NCBI GenBank assembly: GCA_035610835.1
Contig: CM069450.1
Location: forward strand, 27,277,503 to 27,341,502
Reading direction: 5' to 3'
Origin: Ophiura sarsii
Lineage: Eukaryota > Echinodermata > Ophiuroidea > Amphilepidida > Ophiuridae
Length of the DNA: 64,000 nucleotides
The position numbers and the translations under genes were made by a program. Below, piece after piece: positions 24,295 through 37,293 of the stretch (the stretch's first letter is position 1; each line of letters starts with the position of its first letter). The notes below the pieces were generated by a model. It was given only the letters and a program-made list of their open reading frames with translations, did not search any database and was not told the DNA's origin.

Positions 24295-26442
24295 TTGCTG
24301 AATGTTGACTATAAAATGGTGTCAAAAGCTCTCGCAATGAGAGTTGAGAGTGTTATTCATAAATTAATTCATATTGACCAAAGTGGTTTTGTCAAGGGCA
24401 GAAACATTGCAGAATCTGTTCGAACTATTCAAGATATTATTGATTACACTAAATATAAGAATATCCCCGGTTTATTGCTCTTTTTAGATTTTGAGAAGGC
24501 ATTCGACTCGCTTGAGTGGAATTTCATTTTTGCAGCCCTTAAACACTTCAATTTTGGTCCTGATTTTGTTAATCATGTGAAAGCATTGTATAGTAATATA
24601 AGTAGCTGTATTTTGAATAATGGCCTAACCTCTAAATATTTTTCTGTACATAGAGGGGTGAGGCAGGGCGATCCGCTGAGTTCTTTTTTATTTATTTTAG
24701 CGATAGAACTCCTATCAAACTCAATTCGTGGTAACCCATTAATCTCTGGTATTTTAATTAACAACATTGAATTGAAATTAATCCAATATGCTGACGACAC
24801 AACATGTGTTATGGATGGGGTTGACTCTGCCAATACACTCTTGAAGCTTCTTGATTCTTTTACCAAGGTTTCTGGCTTAAAATTGAATGCCAGTAAATCA
24901 AAGGGCCTATGGATTGGTTCAAAGAGAATGAGTATAGACAAGCCGCTAAACATTGATTGGCCAACAAAACCGATAAAGGCTTTGGGTGTATTTTTCTCAT
25001 ATGATGAAAAGGCAGCTGAGGACATGAACTTTGGCCCAAAATTAAAGCAGGTAAAAACCATTCTTAATATATGGAAAGGTAGAAGGTTAACAATTGCTGG
25101 TAAAATTATTTTGATCAAGACTTTTGCTCTCTCCAAGTTTATATATTTGGCCTCCGTTTGTCATATTCCAGATTATATAATACAGCAAATAGATAAAATC
25201 ATATATGAATTTCTGTGGAAAGGTGGTAAAGGTCTTATAAAGAGGCGTACACTTATCGGTGATATTGATGAAGGTGGTTTAAAAATGATCGATGTGAAAT
25301 CAATATTCAAGGCTCAAAAGATTAAGTGGGTAAATAAATACCTTAACACTTCAGCTGCATGGAAATCAATTCTGAATGAGTATATCGCTCCATTTGGTGG
25401 TGAGTTAATATTCCATTGTAATATTCATCCAACTCAAATTCATAAATGGAATAATATTCCAATATTTTATAAGGATATGCTGAAGTCGTATTTTGATTTT
25501 ATTATGCCTGACAAGAATGGTCATCTTCAACAATGTGTATGGAATAACCAATATATTTGTATCAATCATAAGCCTTTTTACTATAAGCATTTTTCCAGGT
25601 GTGGTATGAATATGATCTCTGATTTATATAATACAAATGGTAAAATTATTCCCTTTGATGTTTGGACTAAACGTGGGGTTGCTAATAAATATTACATGAA
25701 TTGGAGAAGCATTGTTGATGCTATTCCAGCTTCTTGGAAGCAAGATTTTAAAATTGGCTTTAAACGGGACCTTTGTAAAAAAAAAGGTTTCATATTGACG
25801 CACGAGAATAATGAGTCTCACATTGACAATATGACATCCAAAATCATCTATCGTATTCTAGTCCAGAAAATTCAGGAACCTCCTACATCCCAGGTGAAAT
25901 ACAAAAATGAGCTTAATGTGTTTGACAATGAATGGAGTAGTATTTACCTTATGCCGTTTAAGGCATGTCATGATGTTAGGACAAGAATTTTCCAATACAA
26001 GATTAATTTGAATTGCTTAATGACTAATAGTAGATTATTTAAGATGAAAATTGTTGACAATGTGAATTGTACTTTATGCAGTAACTTCCCTGAGACTTTA
26101 AAGCATATTTTTTGGGATTGTGCTCATGCCATTAACATCTGGGACGAATTTAAAATATGGTTTGATTTCAACATGAATTTTAATATTGTTCTTGATTACA
26201 AGAACATACTGGTTGGCATTGGCAAAGGAGGAGACTGTAGTGCATTAATTAACTTATGCCTAATACTTATCAAAAAGGTTATCTATGATAGCAGATATCA
26301 AAATCGAATACCTTCAATTCTTGCATTTAAGTATTTAATTAAGTTTCATTATAAACTTGAGAAACAGATCTCTACCAGCAACAACACAATGTATAAATTC
26401 ATTGATAAATGGACAAAATTAGAAAAGTTTTGTGAGGAGTAA
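24295..26442 (+). pseudogene. LINE ORF2, reverse transcriptase core and C-terminal domain
   Basis: This 715-codon frame is in frame with the previous piece across the TGA. RT motifs in order are DQSGFVKGR (28-36), LDFEKAFDSLEW with the motif A aspartate at residue 65, RGVRQGDPLSSFLF, and YADD at 165-168, the polymerase active site. KALGVFF and a GKIILIKTFALSKFIY block follow. The C-terminal end has a C-x2-C-x8-H-x4-C knuckle (Cys592, Cys595, His604, Cys609), typical of L1-type ORF2 proteins. The natural stop is TAA at 26440-26442. The catalytic residues are intact, but the upstream stop and frameshift mean the whole protein cannot be made. Internal Met at 24295 is not a real start. Confidence 0.92.
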
Positions 26443-26629
26443 AAAAACAATTGTATATAAGCTTTATTTTTAAGCTTTATTTTATACTTATTGATGTGCT
26501 TATTCATATAACCCAGGTGTGTATACTGTATGTTGTTATCTTTCTATTACCGTATTGTAACTGTATGTGATTTTTTTTTTTTATGTTTTTTTTTTTTTGA
26601 GCGAAATAAAAACAGTAAAGAGAAAAAAA
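26443..26629 (+). other. LINE 3'UTR and tail
   Basis: The stretch contains a direct AGCTTTATTTT repeat, T-runs (about 26571-26598), the polyadenylation signal AATAAA at 26605-26610 and a short A-rich tail. It ends at the second target duplication. Confidence 0.8.
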
Positions 26630-27183
26630 ATGTCCCACATTCGATATATCAGAATAGTGTGCTTTAACAAAGGAAAATAAAAATACTGAATTGTCATTAA
26701 CCCAATTTTAGATTTATGAGGTCTGCATGGTATCATCATTTATAAAAGCAGACTTACCAACAATATCTTCATTAGTTGCAGTCATAGCTCTTCAATAACT
26801 TGTCACACATACGATATCTGAAGTGATAGTGTTTTCCGGATGGGAAATTAAGAGAAAACAAATACACTGACAAAATACAATCATATCAGTGTCATCAACG
26901 AATGTTTGACTGATGAGTGTGTTTTAACTATCATCAAATTTCATAATAGACTCTACACAAATATCTAATAATAATTGCTGTCTAGCACGTTCATAAAACA
27001 ATGTCTGACACATAAAGGGCGGGTGAAGAAACTAATTGTAGTGTCATCAATCATCATGCGTATCGTACAATATGAGCGTGAAGGAAACACATCACCAGTT
27101 ATTAAAGCAGGCATATCATCAATATCTCAATATATCGTCAGCCTGCTTCGATAATTGCCTAACTCATTTTTTCTAGTTCTTAA

Positions 27184-27840
27184 GGCCCTGTCACACCATA
27201 ACGTATCGCCTCAACGTATGCCAACGTATGCGAAATATCGAAAAATACGTTGGTGTACGCTGATATAAGTTAGGGGTACGTTGGGGATACGTCGTTTACG
27301 TTAAGAGCACGCTGTGATACGCTGTGACAATTTGGAACACGTCGAGCCCGCGAAAAAATATTGAGCATGCTCAAAATTTCTCGACGTACTCAACGTGTAC
27401 TTAGTACGTTCTGCATAAGTTCCCGGTAAGTTTGTGGTACGTTAAATATACGTTGACATACGCTGACATACGTTAGTGGTACGTTACTCGTACGTTACTC
27501 GTAAGTTGGTATACGTTGATGAACGTAGGCTGACGGGGAAACGTACAGCCAACGTAGTGATAACGAGTTGATAACGTATATGTGCCGTATGTCTAACGTA
27601 TGCCTGACGTATTTTCAACGAGTTTCGACGTATTCTCACGTATTCACCTCATGCCGGGCGATCGTGTAAGGCCCTGTCACGTATCCATAGCGTATTGAAC
27701 GTATACATAGCGTATGACTAACGTATTGATAGCGTATCACTAACTTATAACATACTGATGACAGCGTATCACAGCGTATGCGAGCGTATGCGAGCGTATG
27801 ACTAACGTATGCTTAACGTATACTTAACGTAGCGTATGAT
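27184..27840. repeat. ACGTA-word array, unit B
   Basis: This is the unit B copy of 5291-5930. It has one ~10-bp word fewer near 27250 and about 30 additional bases near 27330-27360 (around GTCGAGCCCGCG). The strand-switch layout is the same. Confidence 0.65.
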
Positions 27841-29549
27841 GATGGGTTGATGTACTGGGAAGTAGCTACTCTGCATGCCATCACCATTGTTTTATCTTAA
27901 ACATGGTGGGCCTTTACTCTATAGGACATTCTCAACTTATTTGTCTCCTCCCTAGCAGCTAAAACTCAAGGGAGAGGACATTTTAAGTTAGAAATGTTAA
28001 GAAGACATATACAAAGCTCATTGTATATAAGTCACTCTAAGTCTAGAATGGCATTTGGTTTTCCGTATTAGTCCATAGTATTGGATTAATTTTGTACTTT
28101 CCCAGAGTCATCTTAGTTACGAAAGCAAGCGAGCTTTCTTTTAGCAAACAGTTTCATAAACCTCAAGTTTCATAATCATGAATTACCGGGTGTATTACAA
28201 CAAGTCGCCTCCACCGATCATCGTTTAAAGAACGGCAAGACATGCCTTCTGTCATCGTTTTAAATAACTAACATTAAGCCAGTTCGCTTTTTGTTTTATC
28301 GTAAGATAAATAGACCTACTGCCATCTCATATAAGTTTAATATGAGCAATATATGTTCAAAGTCTAGAACACTCCAATGCCGCGTGTCTTTTAGTCCAAT
28401 ACGGAATAAAGCACATTAGGCCTACACAACATTCAGCAAGACATTTAATTGTCAGATTTTAATAAGATATAATTTCCTAGTTTGGAAATTTATCATTTTA
28501 AATGTAAAGAGCCAGCTTTTATCGAGTCTCATTCGGAAGCATTTACCGTTTGACATAGAATCATCAACAGAATATATTTTGTGAGATAAGACAAAATAGG
28601 AATTTCAAGTTCAGAAATTCAATAATGTTGTTTGTTTTAACAACACATAATCTAATAAGTTTTGTCACGACAGATATTGTCGAGCAAGAGCCTTTCATTT
28701 AGTATGATTTTCTTTTAAATCAACTACTGCTTAGTTAGCTTACACTAAGTATACAATGTCGGAAGCATTTTAATGAGCATTTTATTATTTGAGACTGGAG
28801 GCAGTTACCCTTGATGCCTTCCCACCTTTTAAGATTTTTTTTTAGTTCGGTTGGTTATACGAATATTTAGAGCTAAACTAAGTTTACCGAGTCGCACTTA
28901 ATTAGTTCCAGTGAATGCTCTTGGTAGAGGTAGATTAGTTTGGATAGCTGAACCAATTTGGACATTACTATACGAAATAAAACTAGTTATCAATTAACGA
29001 TATCCTACTGAAAGATTGGAAAGATTAGTGGTACTCCCTGAACTAATCATTTTTACTAACATTTCTTAGTTCAGCATTGGCATTAACCGATAAATGTTTT
29101 CTGTGTGATATTCAAATAAACCGTGCCTTTCTTCGAACTAATGAGAGGTAATACTTCATAAACATCTTTAAACAATGCTATATACATTTACCGTATACCT
29201 GTTTGATAGGTCCTAGTATCAATGTTAAGTTCTGAGAATTCAGAAGTACATGGCATCACGGACAGATTTTTAATGCGGCAGTTACTGCAGTAACGATCCG
29301 TGAATTGTATTTTTAGCGTAGTGAAGTCCTTATACTATTAAAAGGTCTGATGGTTTGATACTTTGTCGACAGCACAGTGATAACTTGCAAGCTTCCAGGG
29401 GAGACATACTTTTGTATGTTCCATTTAAGTAACGGTAAAATATTAGTTTTCGGTACATGTATTATATGACTTCTTCACAAGTGGCTGAACTAAAACATGT
29501 CTATGTTTTATATCGTAGATATTCTAAATCTTCTAATCCATGAACAAGT

Positions 29550-29915
29550 ACATTTGAAACTCTAACCTGTTGAAATATCAACAGACGTTCCTTCGCATGG
29601 AATATGGGAACGTTCGACAAGTGCGTAATATGTGCAAAGTTATTTTGATCAACACGCTCTGCTCAAACAGGAAAAGACTACATCTCTAGTGACAGCTCCT
29701 GCCGTTGGATTTCCAAAGCAATAGAGTGGAACGAAGGGGTTCCGGTAAATTATATTCTTCTCTTGAGACATTCTAATTGTATTATTGCATAGCACAGATA
29801 TTATGACAAGTTACAACTGCCAGAGAGTGGTATACGTTAATAAATAATTAGTCAAGGGTTTCAGAATTTCATATTAGGTCTTACTAGTGCTTATGGCTCA
29901 GACGTATACCGGTAT
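29550..29915 (+). repeat. Left arm of the old inverted duplication, unit B
   Basis: This is the unit B equivalent of 7945-8312. It has lost about 20 bp at TTTCCAAAGCAATAGAGTGG, so its pairing with 39880-40215 is slightly worse than in unit A. Confidence 0.6.
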
Positions 29916-32367
29916 ACACCTAGCAACAAATAGTTCCTGACCAGGTGCGTTGTTGTTGGCTAATCCAAAATCAATAATCGGTATCAAAAATCAGATAATA
30001 TGGTCATGTGTTTTAAGCTCGCCTCCTTTCGCGTTACACACGGATTTGGGATTTCGCAACATGATTTTAACTTTACACATATATATTTGCTTGTATACCC
30101 CCCTGAAGTAGTAAAAGTATACTTTTCTGAAGGGAATTGCATGAGAAAACTAAATATGCCATTTAAATTATAGTACGACCAAGAACTAAAATGATATGAT
30201 CGGAAATGTTCGGAAACATTTCAGAGTTTTTTAATTTTTAATTTGAGATCCATATATTTTTTATACCTACCCCTATTAGTATTTACTTTACATATTTAAA
30301 TTCCGGATGAAATTACCCATTAGATGATATATAGTTGTCAAAGTTACTACGTCGGTATGGTCATTATACCGGCTAGTGAATATCTCCAATTTCCAAAGGG
30401 AAAAGCTGATGATCATGTTCGTATCCATAATTAATTAGATGTTACAAATAGTTGACAAATCTGTTGAACCACATACTTAAAAACTACTAAATATCCTTAA
30501 AAGTGGGACCAAAATTGAGTTTGAAACATTAGGGGATGACTAGTTATTGTATGTGGTAAAACTAATTGGCCGCGTGGAAAATGTTAAAGAAATATTTCTT
30601 GGTGCCTATCAAGTGATATCGATTTTTCAATAAATATATTTGGTTACATATGGTATTATAATGATAATATTTCATTCCAGACAAATCATCAGAAATATGA
30701 GATTCAGACTCGGAATATTACCTCAACACATGTATATCATACAAGTTTTTTTCCCTTCTCTTATAATTATTGCTAGCGGCACTTGGTGACGTAATGTTAG
30801 AAACAGCATATAGACATAATAGAGTATAGTGTTTGTTGCTTTAAATGTATTAAGCTTGACCAAATTATATGCAATTTCCTTGCTGTACAGATTTGTATGG
30901 CATTGGTGTCGAAAATGATGCTGTTCTAGGGCGCTTTCCCATATCCAGCCTGATTTTTAACGTTTTCGGTTTTGACGGTGTGTTGTCTTTTTTTGGGGGG
31001 GGGGGGGGAAGCCCTCCCATCCCTACATATATGAATAGTACATCCATATAATAAACAAAGTTCATCAGCGTCATACAACTTCAGACACCCTTAGTCAGTC
31101 TTAGCAATCCATGCATCATCAATACCCCGTTGTCCCCCATGCCAAAGCTCAAGTGCTTATTTCGTTCCGCCAGATAATACAATAACACCGTTTTAATCTT
31201 CATCCGTATTCTAACAACTTCTATTTCAATTTTGAGACACATCCGTAATCCCTGTCGACATTTTTTCAATCCCATGGGTTGAACATGATATGCAATGTAA
31301 TGTATCAAATGTCCCTAGCATCTTAATTTCCTTAGTCTGTTAGTTGTTATTGTGCCCAACGTAGACAGAAAGACAATGAACTGTTACAGTACATCCCTAC
31401 ATATATTATATTAATTTAGCATGAGCGGCACATGTCATATACATAACAGCTTAAACGTTGATGAAAAAAGTGCAATTCCCTTATAACGATGAATTGAACA
31501 AGTTTGCTTTCAGCTAGCAATGGCATTCACCTATACTCAAGTTGGAAAAAAGTGTACTTTAGATACCACACCACTTATAGGTCCCCTTTACTTTTACATG
31601 TTAAAGGGGATTTTAAAAGCGTCGATTATCTCGCTTATAAAGCGATTAGATTTTTCAACATTATATTTTTCTTCAAGTTCAATATTTATATAGAGTAACC
31701 CTGCAACTGTTCGCGATAAAAATCTCATCGGGGCCTGATAAAAAAACTCATCGGGGCCCGGAACATTCTCGCAATTTGTATCGCGTACAAATGGAACTGC
31801 TCCCTAAGATCACCTCATTATTTGACATTTGAAGGACAAAACATGGTTAGAAACTTAATTATCGAAAATGACAATCAAGGGCCACGATATTAATGGGTAC
31901 GATGTTAGCAATAGGATTCCCTTTTGTTTCTTTCGGGTGATTGATTTGTATTAGTACACATTGCCAACACATGAACCACTCTCTTACGTTTGTTGGATAG
32001 TTTTTCAAACAATCTTAAAAGTGCATTCTGGCAGTTTAAGCTGTTTCTTACAGATAATGATAGGAAGGTATTGCTGTTAGCCTCTGCCTTGCATCTCTCG
32101 TCTTCCAGTTATTTCACCCTGGCTTCTTTTCTCAAACTGTTGTTATTTATCTTATCCGTTTCTATGATATATGCTGTTGCTGTTATAAACTAGCGAGAGT
32201 ACCCATATTTATTTCCGGCTTTTCAAACATGCCAGTTAGATGTGAGCGAGAGCGAGACGCACATAGTATCGGCTCTACACAACATTTCAATGGGATTTCA
32301 ATAGACATGTTTGTCCCCGTATTCAAGGTCTATGGTCTGGTATAATATGCACATACTCTCAGTATAT

Positions 32368-32711
32368 GTAAACATGGGCTTTTCTAAATAAGACATTTAA
32401 GATATAGTCGTGGTAGAATCTTCCTGCGGGTCGATTAACATCCTGAATGGTGTCACGGTATATATTGTACAACCTCTTTCGTTGGGGATTCTATTATTGC
32501 CTAAAGCTAATACTGGCAGTGTAAGCTTCTTAGTGACAGATAATGATAGGAAGCTATTGCTATTAGCTTCTGCCTTGCACCTCTCGTGTTCGAGCGAACA
32601 GACACGTATTCTTTTTTCACTTTGGAAATCTGTGCTAAATTGCCGCTGGTCATTTTTACTGATGTTACCGCCTCCATACAATCATCTCAGTGAAATTTGA
32701 TTTACAAAGAG
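32368..32711 (+). repeat. 340-bp module, unit B first instance
   Basis: This is the counterpart of 10784-11128. Copies of the module differ by small indels that change every reading frame, which argues against coding function. Confidence 0.7.
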
Positions 32712-33269
32712 TTGTTTTGAAATATTTAGGCCAAAAAAGAGGCATTTGGGAGGAAAAATATAAAAATCACGATTTTCAGTGAAATTTGATATGAAAAATG
32801 GATTCCCTGACTCATTTCATTGAAAATAGTAGTGTATACTTTTATGTACAACACATAAATAGTTTGAAAGTTACAGTGCTTGAAAAATTCATACAACGAT
32901 ACTTGACAGCACCTTTAAGGACGCATTTCTCATTGTTTAATCTAATCTATATTTTTTGAAATGTTAACTAAAAAGTGCCAACAACAAAAAAGTTTTCATT
33001 TTTGTAAACACTTTTTTGGCACTTTTTGGTAAATTTCTAAAAATATTAGATTAGGTTAACAAATTAGAAATGTTGTGATTTTCTCAGAATTGACACCAAA
33101 TTTGGATTCTCCCCCTTAAACCTTGCGAGGGAAACCACTTTAATTAGGTTAATACATAATTGCTAACCATGGTGCCTCATTGCCCACCACACATTCATTT
33201 TACTCTAAAACAATAATGTTGTCAACTCGTTGTTATTCCTACACACCTCTCCGTATATAATTCAAACAT

Positions 33270-33614
33270 GTAAACATGGGCTTTTCTAAATAAGACATTT
33301 AATATATAGTCGTGGTAGAATCTTCCTGCGGGTCGCTTAACATCCTGAATGGTGTCACGGTATATATATATATTGTACAACCTCTTTCGTTGGATTCTAT
33401 TATTGCCTCAAGCTAATACTGGCAGTGTAAGCTTCTTAGTGACAGATAACGAGGAAGCTATTGCTGTTAGCCTCTGCCTTGCACCTCTCGTGTTCGAGTT
33501 AACAGACACGTATTCTTTTTCACTTCGGAAATCTGTGCTAAATTGCCGCTGGTCATTTTTACTGTTGTTAACGCCTCCATACAATCATCTCAGTAGAATC
33601 TTATTTACAAAGAG
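33270..33614 (+). repeat. 340-bp module, unit B second instance
   Basis: This is the counterpart of 11691-12033. A small deletion (GATAACGAGGAAGC where other copies have GATAATGATAGGAAGC) shifts the frame of the 93-codon ORF across it. Confidence 0.7.
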
Positions 33615-34139
33615 GATACTAGTTTATTGATAATTTGTTGGGTTCCAATTCCAATTTTAGATGATTAGTTGCTAATGAAATTGAAATCACTATTCATGTT
33701 CATATATGCAATGAATACAGATCCCAAACGGCACACTTTTTATTGTTGTGTGTGATTTGTGTGTCTTTCCGCTTCTAATGTTCTTGGCGCATTCGAAACA
33801 TTTATTTCGCAAATGGAATACATGAGGATATAGTTATTAAGTATTTTGTTGATATTATTTTTTCTAAGGATTAAGCCATCATTTTTTACTTAAGAATTTA
33901 ATAAAGTTGAAATGGAAAGCAGGTTACAGTTACGTCGTGCTAATAGTGATCACAAGTGGTAAAACAACTTCGTTAGTGATACCCTGTGTGCACGACTGGA
34001 AACACTAGTGCGTTAAGATTATGATAAAAAGCCCCATCAACGCCCCAATACAAGGGTTAGGAAAACTGTTCGACAAAAAAAGCCCCACCCTTAACTCTGA
34101 GGGTTGGGGCTTAGAAGTGTTAAAATCACAACAACATTC

Positions 34140-34322
34140 CACACTCTCTCTTTTTAAAACAAACTTACAATTCAATGATACTTGAGCGGCGTTTAAAACC
34201 AACCTTACAAATACTTCAAAGAGTGCGTGTTTGAAAGGGTATAAAGTGAAACGTGATCACGTGTAATCACATAATATCAGTTATCACTCGAGGTACTCGG
34301 ACGAAGACCAATGAATTTACCG
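34140..34322. other. Stretch present only in unit B
   Basis: About 160 bp here are missing from unit A, where TCTTTTTAAAACGAATATTTTCC is continuous. Whether B gained it or A lost it is undecided. AAAAC before and ACCGAATATTTTCC after give a weak microhomology. No gene is recognised. Confidence 0.5.
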
Positions 34323-35804
34323 AATATTTTCCCCGGTGTTAGACCATCACAATGGCTAGCTTTGGTCCTGTCCTATAAACATGACGACTGTACTCTCATG
34401 TGCGTATTGTCTGTTACTAGCTAAGTTTGGCTAAACGAGATGCAAATGGGTTAAATTGCCTGAAAATAAACAGTGCAGGAAAAAGTGGTTTATCCTTGGT
34501 GTATGACAGCGCAGAATTTTTGTTAGTAACTGAGTGTGAACAAATAAAGTCAATCATATTTTTGCGTTAAAAAGGTTAGTACCATAACACCACTTTCCAA
34601 ATTACATAATTATATTCTGCCATATTACAAGACAAATACATTTTTAACATTCAAATATCCGAACAGCTCTACTAGGCGTGCCCAGTCTTGTTTTTCAGTA
34701 ATAGGGTATTGAGAATAGTCGTACTTATGTATATAATACACCAGGGATACACCGAAAAGTGCTAGGATGAGGGTCAGTTATTATCTTTAAGGGGGACTCA
34801 AGGAAGTCACTCTTTGAACATTGTGAGTGATGTAATTATTGAACTATGAATCAAAGGAAATGGATCAGAGAATCCAAATTTGGCATCAATTTTGACCTTC
34901 ATTTTTTGAACAAAGCTAACAAAAGAAAATGTATGTAAAAATGCCCAAATCACTTGATGATGATGATGTAAAGACACTAACTTAAGGACGCATTTCTATT
35001 TTTCTAACCTAATCTATTTTTTTTTAAATGACTAAAAAGTGCCAACAACAAAAAGTTTTCATTTTTGTAAACACTTTTTTGGCACTTTTTGATTACAATT
35101 TCAACAAATATTAGATTAGGTTAACAAATTAGAAATGTTGTGATAAATATTTTTGGTAAAAATTGACACCAAATTGGGATTCTACCCTTAAACCTTGCGA
35201 GGGAAACCACTTTAATTAGGTTAACACCTCATTGCTAACTATGGTGCCTCATTGTCCACCACACATTCATTTTGCTTTAAAACAATAATGCTGTCAACTC
35301 GTTGTTATTCTTACACACATATAATTCAAACCACGTTCAACCATTCTGGACACTTTTCCGCACAAAGGTTTTTTTTAAGTTGAAGTACACCACGAGGATG
35401 GGCTCTTACATTTGAAATCCGTACAAACCCTGTGGTACATTACTTTAACATTTTAAGCGTCCCCCTGTGGGAGTATGAATTGCAATTGAGGTTCATCTGC
35501 ATAGACGTCGTCTCCATTTAAGATTAAGGTTATGACTTTAATTTTTTTATATTACAATACAACATTACTGAAGCGTCAAGAAAAAGGAGAACAATATCTA
35601 CTCTTATCTCATTAAAGGATAAGCACGTTTCAAAATGTCTGGGTCGAGTAGCTAAAATAAGAATTCATTAAATTCTCGCCGTAATTTTTTTTTTAAATGC
35701 ACACAACTTGACAACGAGATCAATAGCCCGGCATTATGTGTACTCCTTTAAACATATCGGATGTTCCGCTAACAGGAACGAACCATAAATGATCATGTAT
35801 GCTA

Positions 35805-37119
35805 CACTGAAAAATAAATTGGTGTCACAGCGACGCCTTCTTGGAGTCAACTGTAAATGACACTTACAAAGGCGTTATTTTGACTCCAAAATTGGTGTAA
35901 TCGTCAATGATATAGGTTTGCACATAATTTACGGTGACACCGTTAAGTGTCCGACGGACACCTTTCAGTGATCATTTAGTGATTTACACCAAAACTGGTG
36001 TCAGATTAATTGAAATAACTCCAAGGGCGTCAATAGTTGGCGGGAAAGCTCACGGTTTTTAGTAATTCTGACACCAATTGGTGTAATTCTGACACCAATT
36101 GGTGTAATTCTGACACCAATTGGTGTAATTCTGACACCAATTGGTGTAATTCTGACACCAATTGGTGTAATTCTGACACCAATTGGTGTAATTCTGACAC
36201 CAAATTGGGCGTCTATCAACATATCAACGCATGCGTTTTCTCGTCGCCATTTTGTTTGCATGTTACGAGCCGGTAAGACTGGTAAGTACCGATCTGCTCC
36301 ATTTCCAGACATTTTTGATAATAATTATGATACAATTAGCGTAATGTAAGCCTTGTTCATGTTGTTTAATATTGCGCCAACTAACTGATGAAATGAATTA
36401 CAATTTCATAGTCAGAGACTAGCATTTTGTTGCACTGTGTGTCAGTGCATGTACCTACTAGTACTATGTGTGTGTTCGTCATGCATGCATACGATGATAT
36501 GTGCAACATTACATACATGTAGCCCGATTTATCTGGCTCAGTGGTCATCTTTTTCATACGGACGTCTTACATTACGCTAATTGTATCATAATTATTATCA
36601 AAAATGTCTGGAAATGGAGCAGATCGGTACTTACCAGTCTTACCGGCTCGTAACATGCAAACAAAATGGCGACGAGAAAACGGCTCCTAAACATGTGCTA
36701 TCTCAATATGACTCTTAAGAGAGTCAATATTACACCCCATTTGGGGTGTAATGACATTTTTCGAAAATGGGTCCTCAGGTAACCACCCAAAGGTGTCAGA
36801 ATGAATATGACACCCAAAGGTGTCAATTTGACACCCATAATGGTGTCAATTTGACATCCATAATAGTGTCAATTTTAGGGTGTCAAACTCAATATGACAC
36901 TTAAGAGAGTCAATATTACACCCCATTTGGGGTGTAATGGCATTTTCGAAAATGGGTCCTCAGGTAACCACCCAAAGGTGTCAAAATGAATATGACACCC
37001 AAAGGTGTCATATTTTACACCCATAATGGTGTCAATTTGACACCTTTAGGTGGCCAACTGAGGACCCATTTGTTGACGCTTGTTTTAGTGTCAAAATGAC
37101 ACCAAATTATTTTTCAGTG
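35805..37119. mobile_element. TA-flanked TIR element built from GGTGTCA words, unit B only
   Basis: The termini CACTGAAAAATA and TATTTTTCAGTG belong to 23-bp TIRs with a base or two of mismatch. TA flanks both sides (35803-35804 and 37120-37121). The left part holds a 21-bp palindromic tandem repeat (36063-36203). The centre is a foldback with 117-bp arms (36234-36350 and 36566-36681). The right part holds a 186-bp direct duplication (36704-36889, 36890-about 37075). The body is dense in TGACACC/GGTGTCA words in both orientations. No transposase is present. The larger B-specific block runs from about 35737 to 37398 and is absent from unit A. Confidence 0.8.
36063..36203. repeat. 21-bp palindromic tandem repeat (six and a part copies)
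   Basis: The unit TAATTCTGACACCAATTGGTG contains the palindrome ACACCAATTGGTGT. Because 21 is a multiple of 3, both strands are open and give repetitive peptides (CNSDTNW on plus; a GVRITPI-type repeat on minus). These frames are by-products of the repeat, not genes. Confidence 0.92.
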
Positions 37120-37251
37120 TACCATATACATCACCTTTTTAATCGTTCATTATGTTGAAAGAACACAATGACCAACGAGGGATATATTTTTAAATTATAC
37201 AATTACAACGGATTCATAGCACATTCAAATGCACTGCTATTTTCAAACGCT

Positions 37252-37253
<2 letters not shown>

Positions 37254-37291
<38 letters not shown>
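37254..37291. repeat. C homopolymer (~38 C)
   Basis: A long uninterrupted C run follows GCTA and precedes TCTTAGTG. The exact length in the assembly should be treated as uncertain. Confidence 0.8.

Positions 37292-37293
<2 letters not shown>

Larger units (their letters stand above)
22999..26629 (+). mobile_element. L1/Tx1-type LINE, 5'-truncated, with 14-bp target duplication
   Basis: The element interrupts unit B sequence that is intact in unit A at about 4745. The target duplication ATGTCCCACATTCG is present at 22985-22998 and 26630-26643. The element starts inside the endonuclease domain, so the 5'UTR, ORF1 and the N-terminal part of ORF2 are missing, as is usual for target-primed insertions that stop early. 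ORF2 follows on the plus strand, then a ~190-bp T-rich 3'UTR with AATAAA at 26605-26610 and an A-rich tail. ORF2 has just one frameshift and one internal stop. Together with the intact duplication this indicates a recent insertion, after A and B separated. Confidence 0.95.

Noticed and set aside
24573..25136. 187-codon minus-strand ORF
   Set aside because: It is antisense to the LINE reverse transcriptase core and has no independent support.
36001..36312. Repeat-protein ORFs on both strands
   Set aside because: They arise because the 21-bp tandem repeat is a multiple of three with no stop on either strand.
37254..37291. Long C-run as a G-quadruplex regulatory element
   Set aside because: Several poly-C/G runs of differing length occur between units; variable homopolymers and sequencing artefact are simpler explanations.
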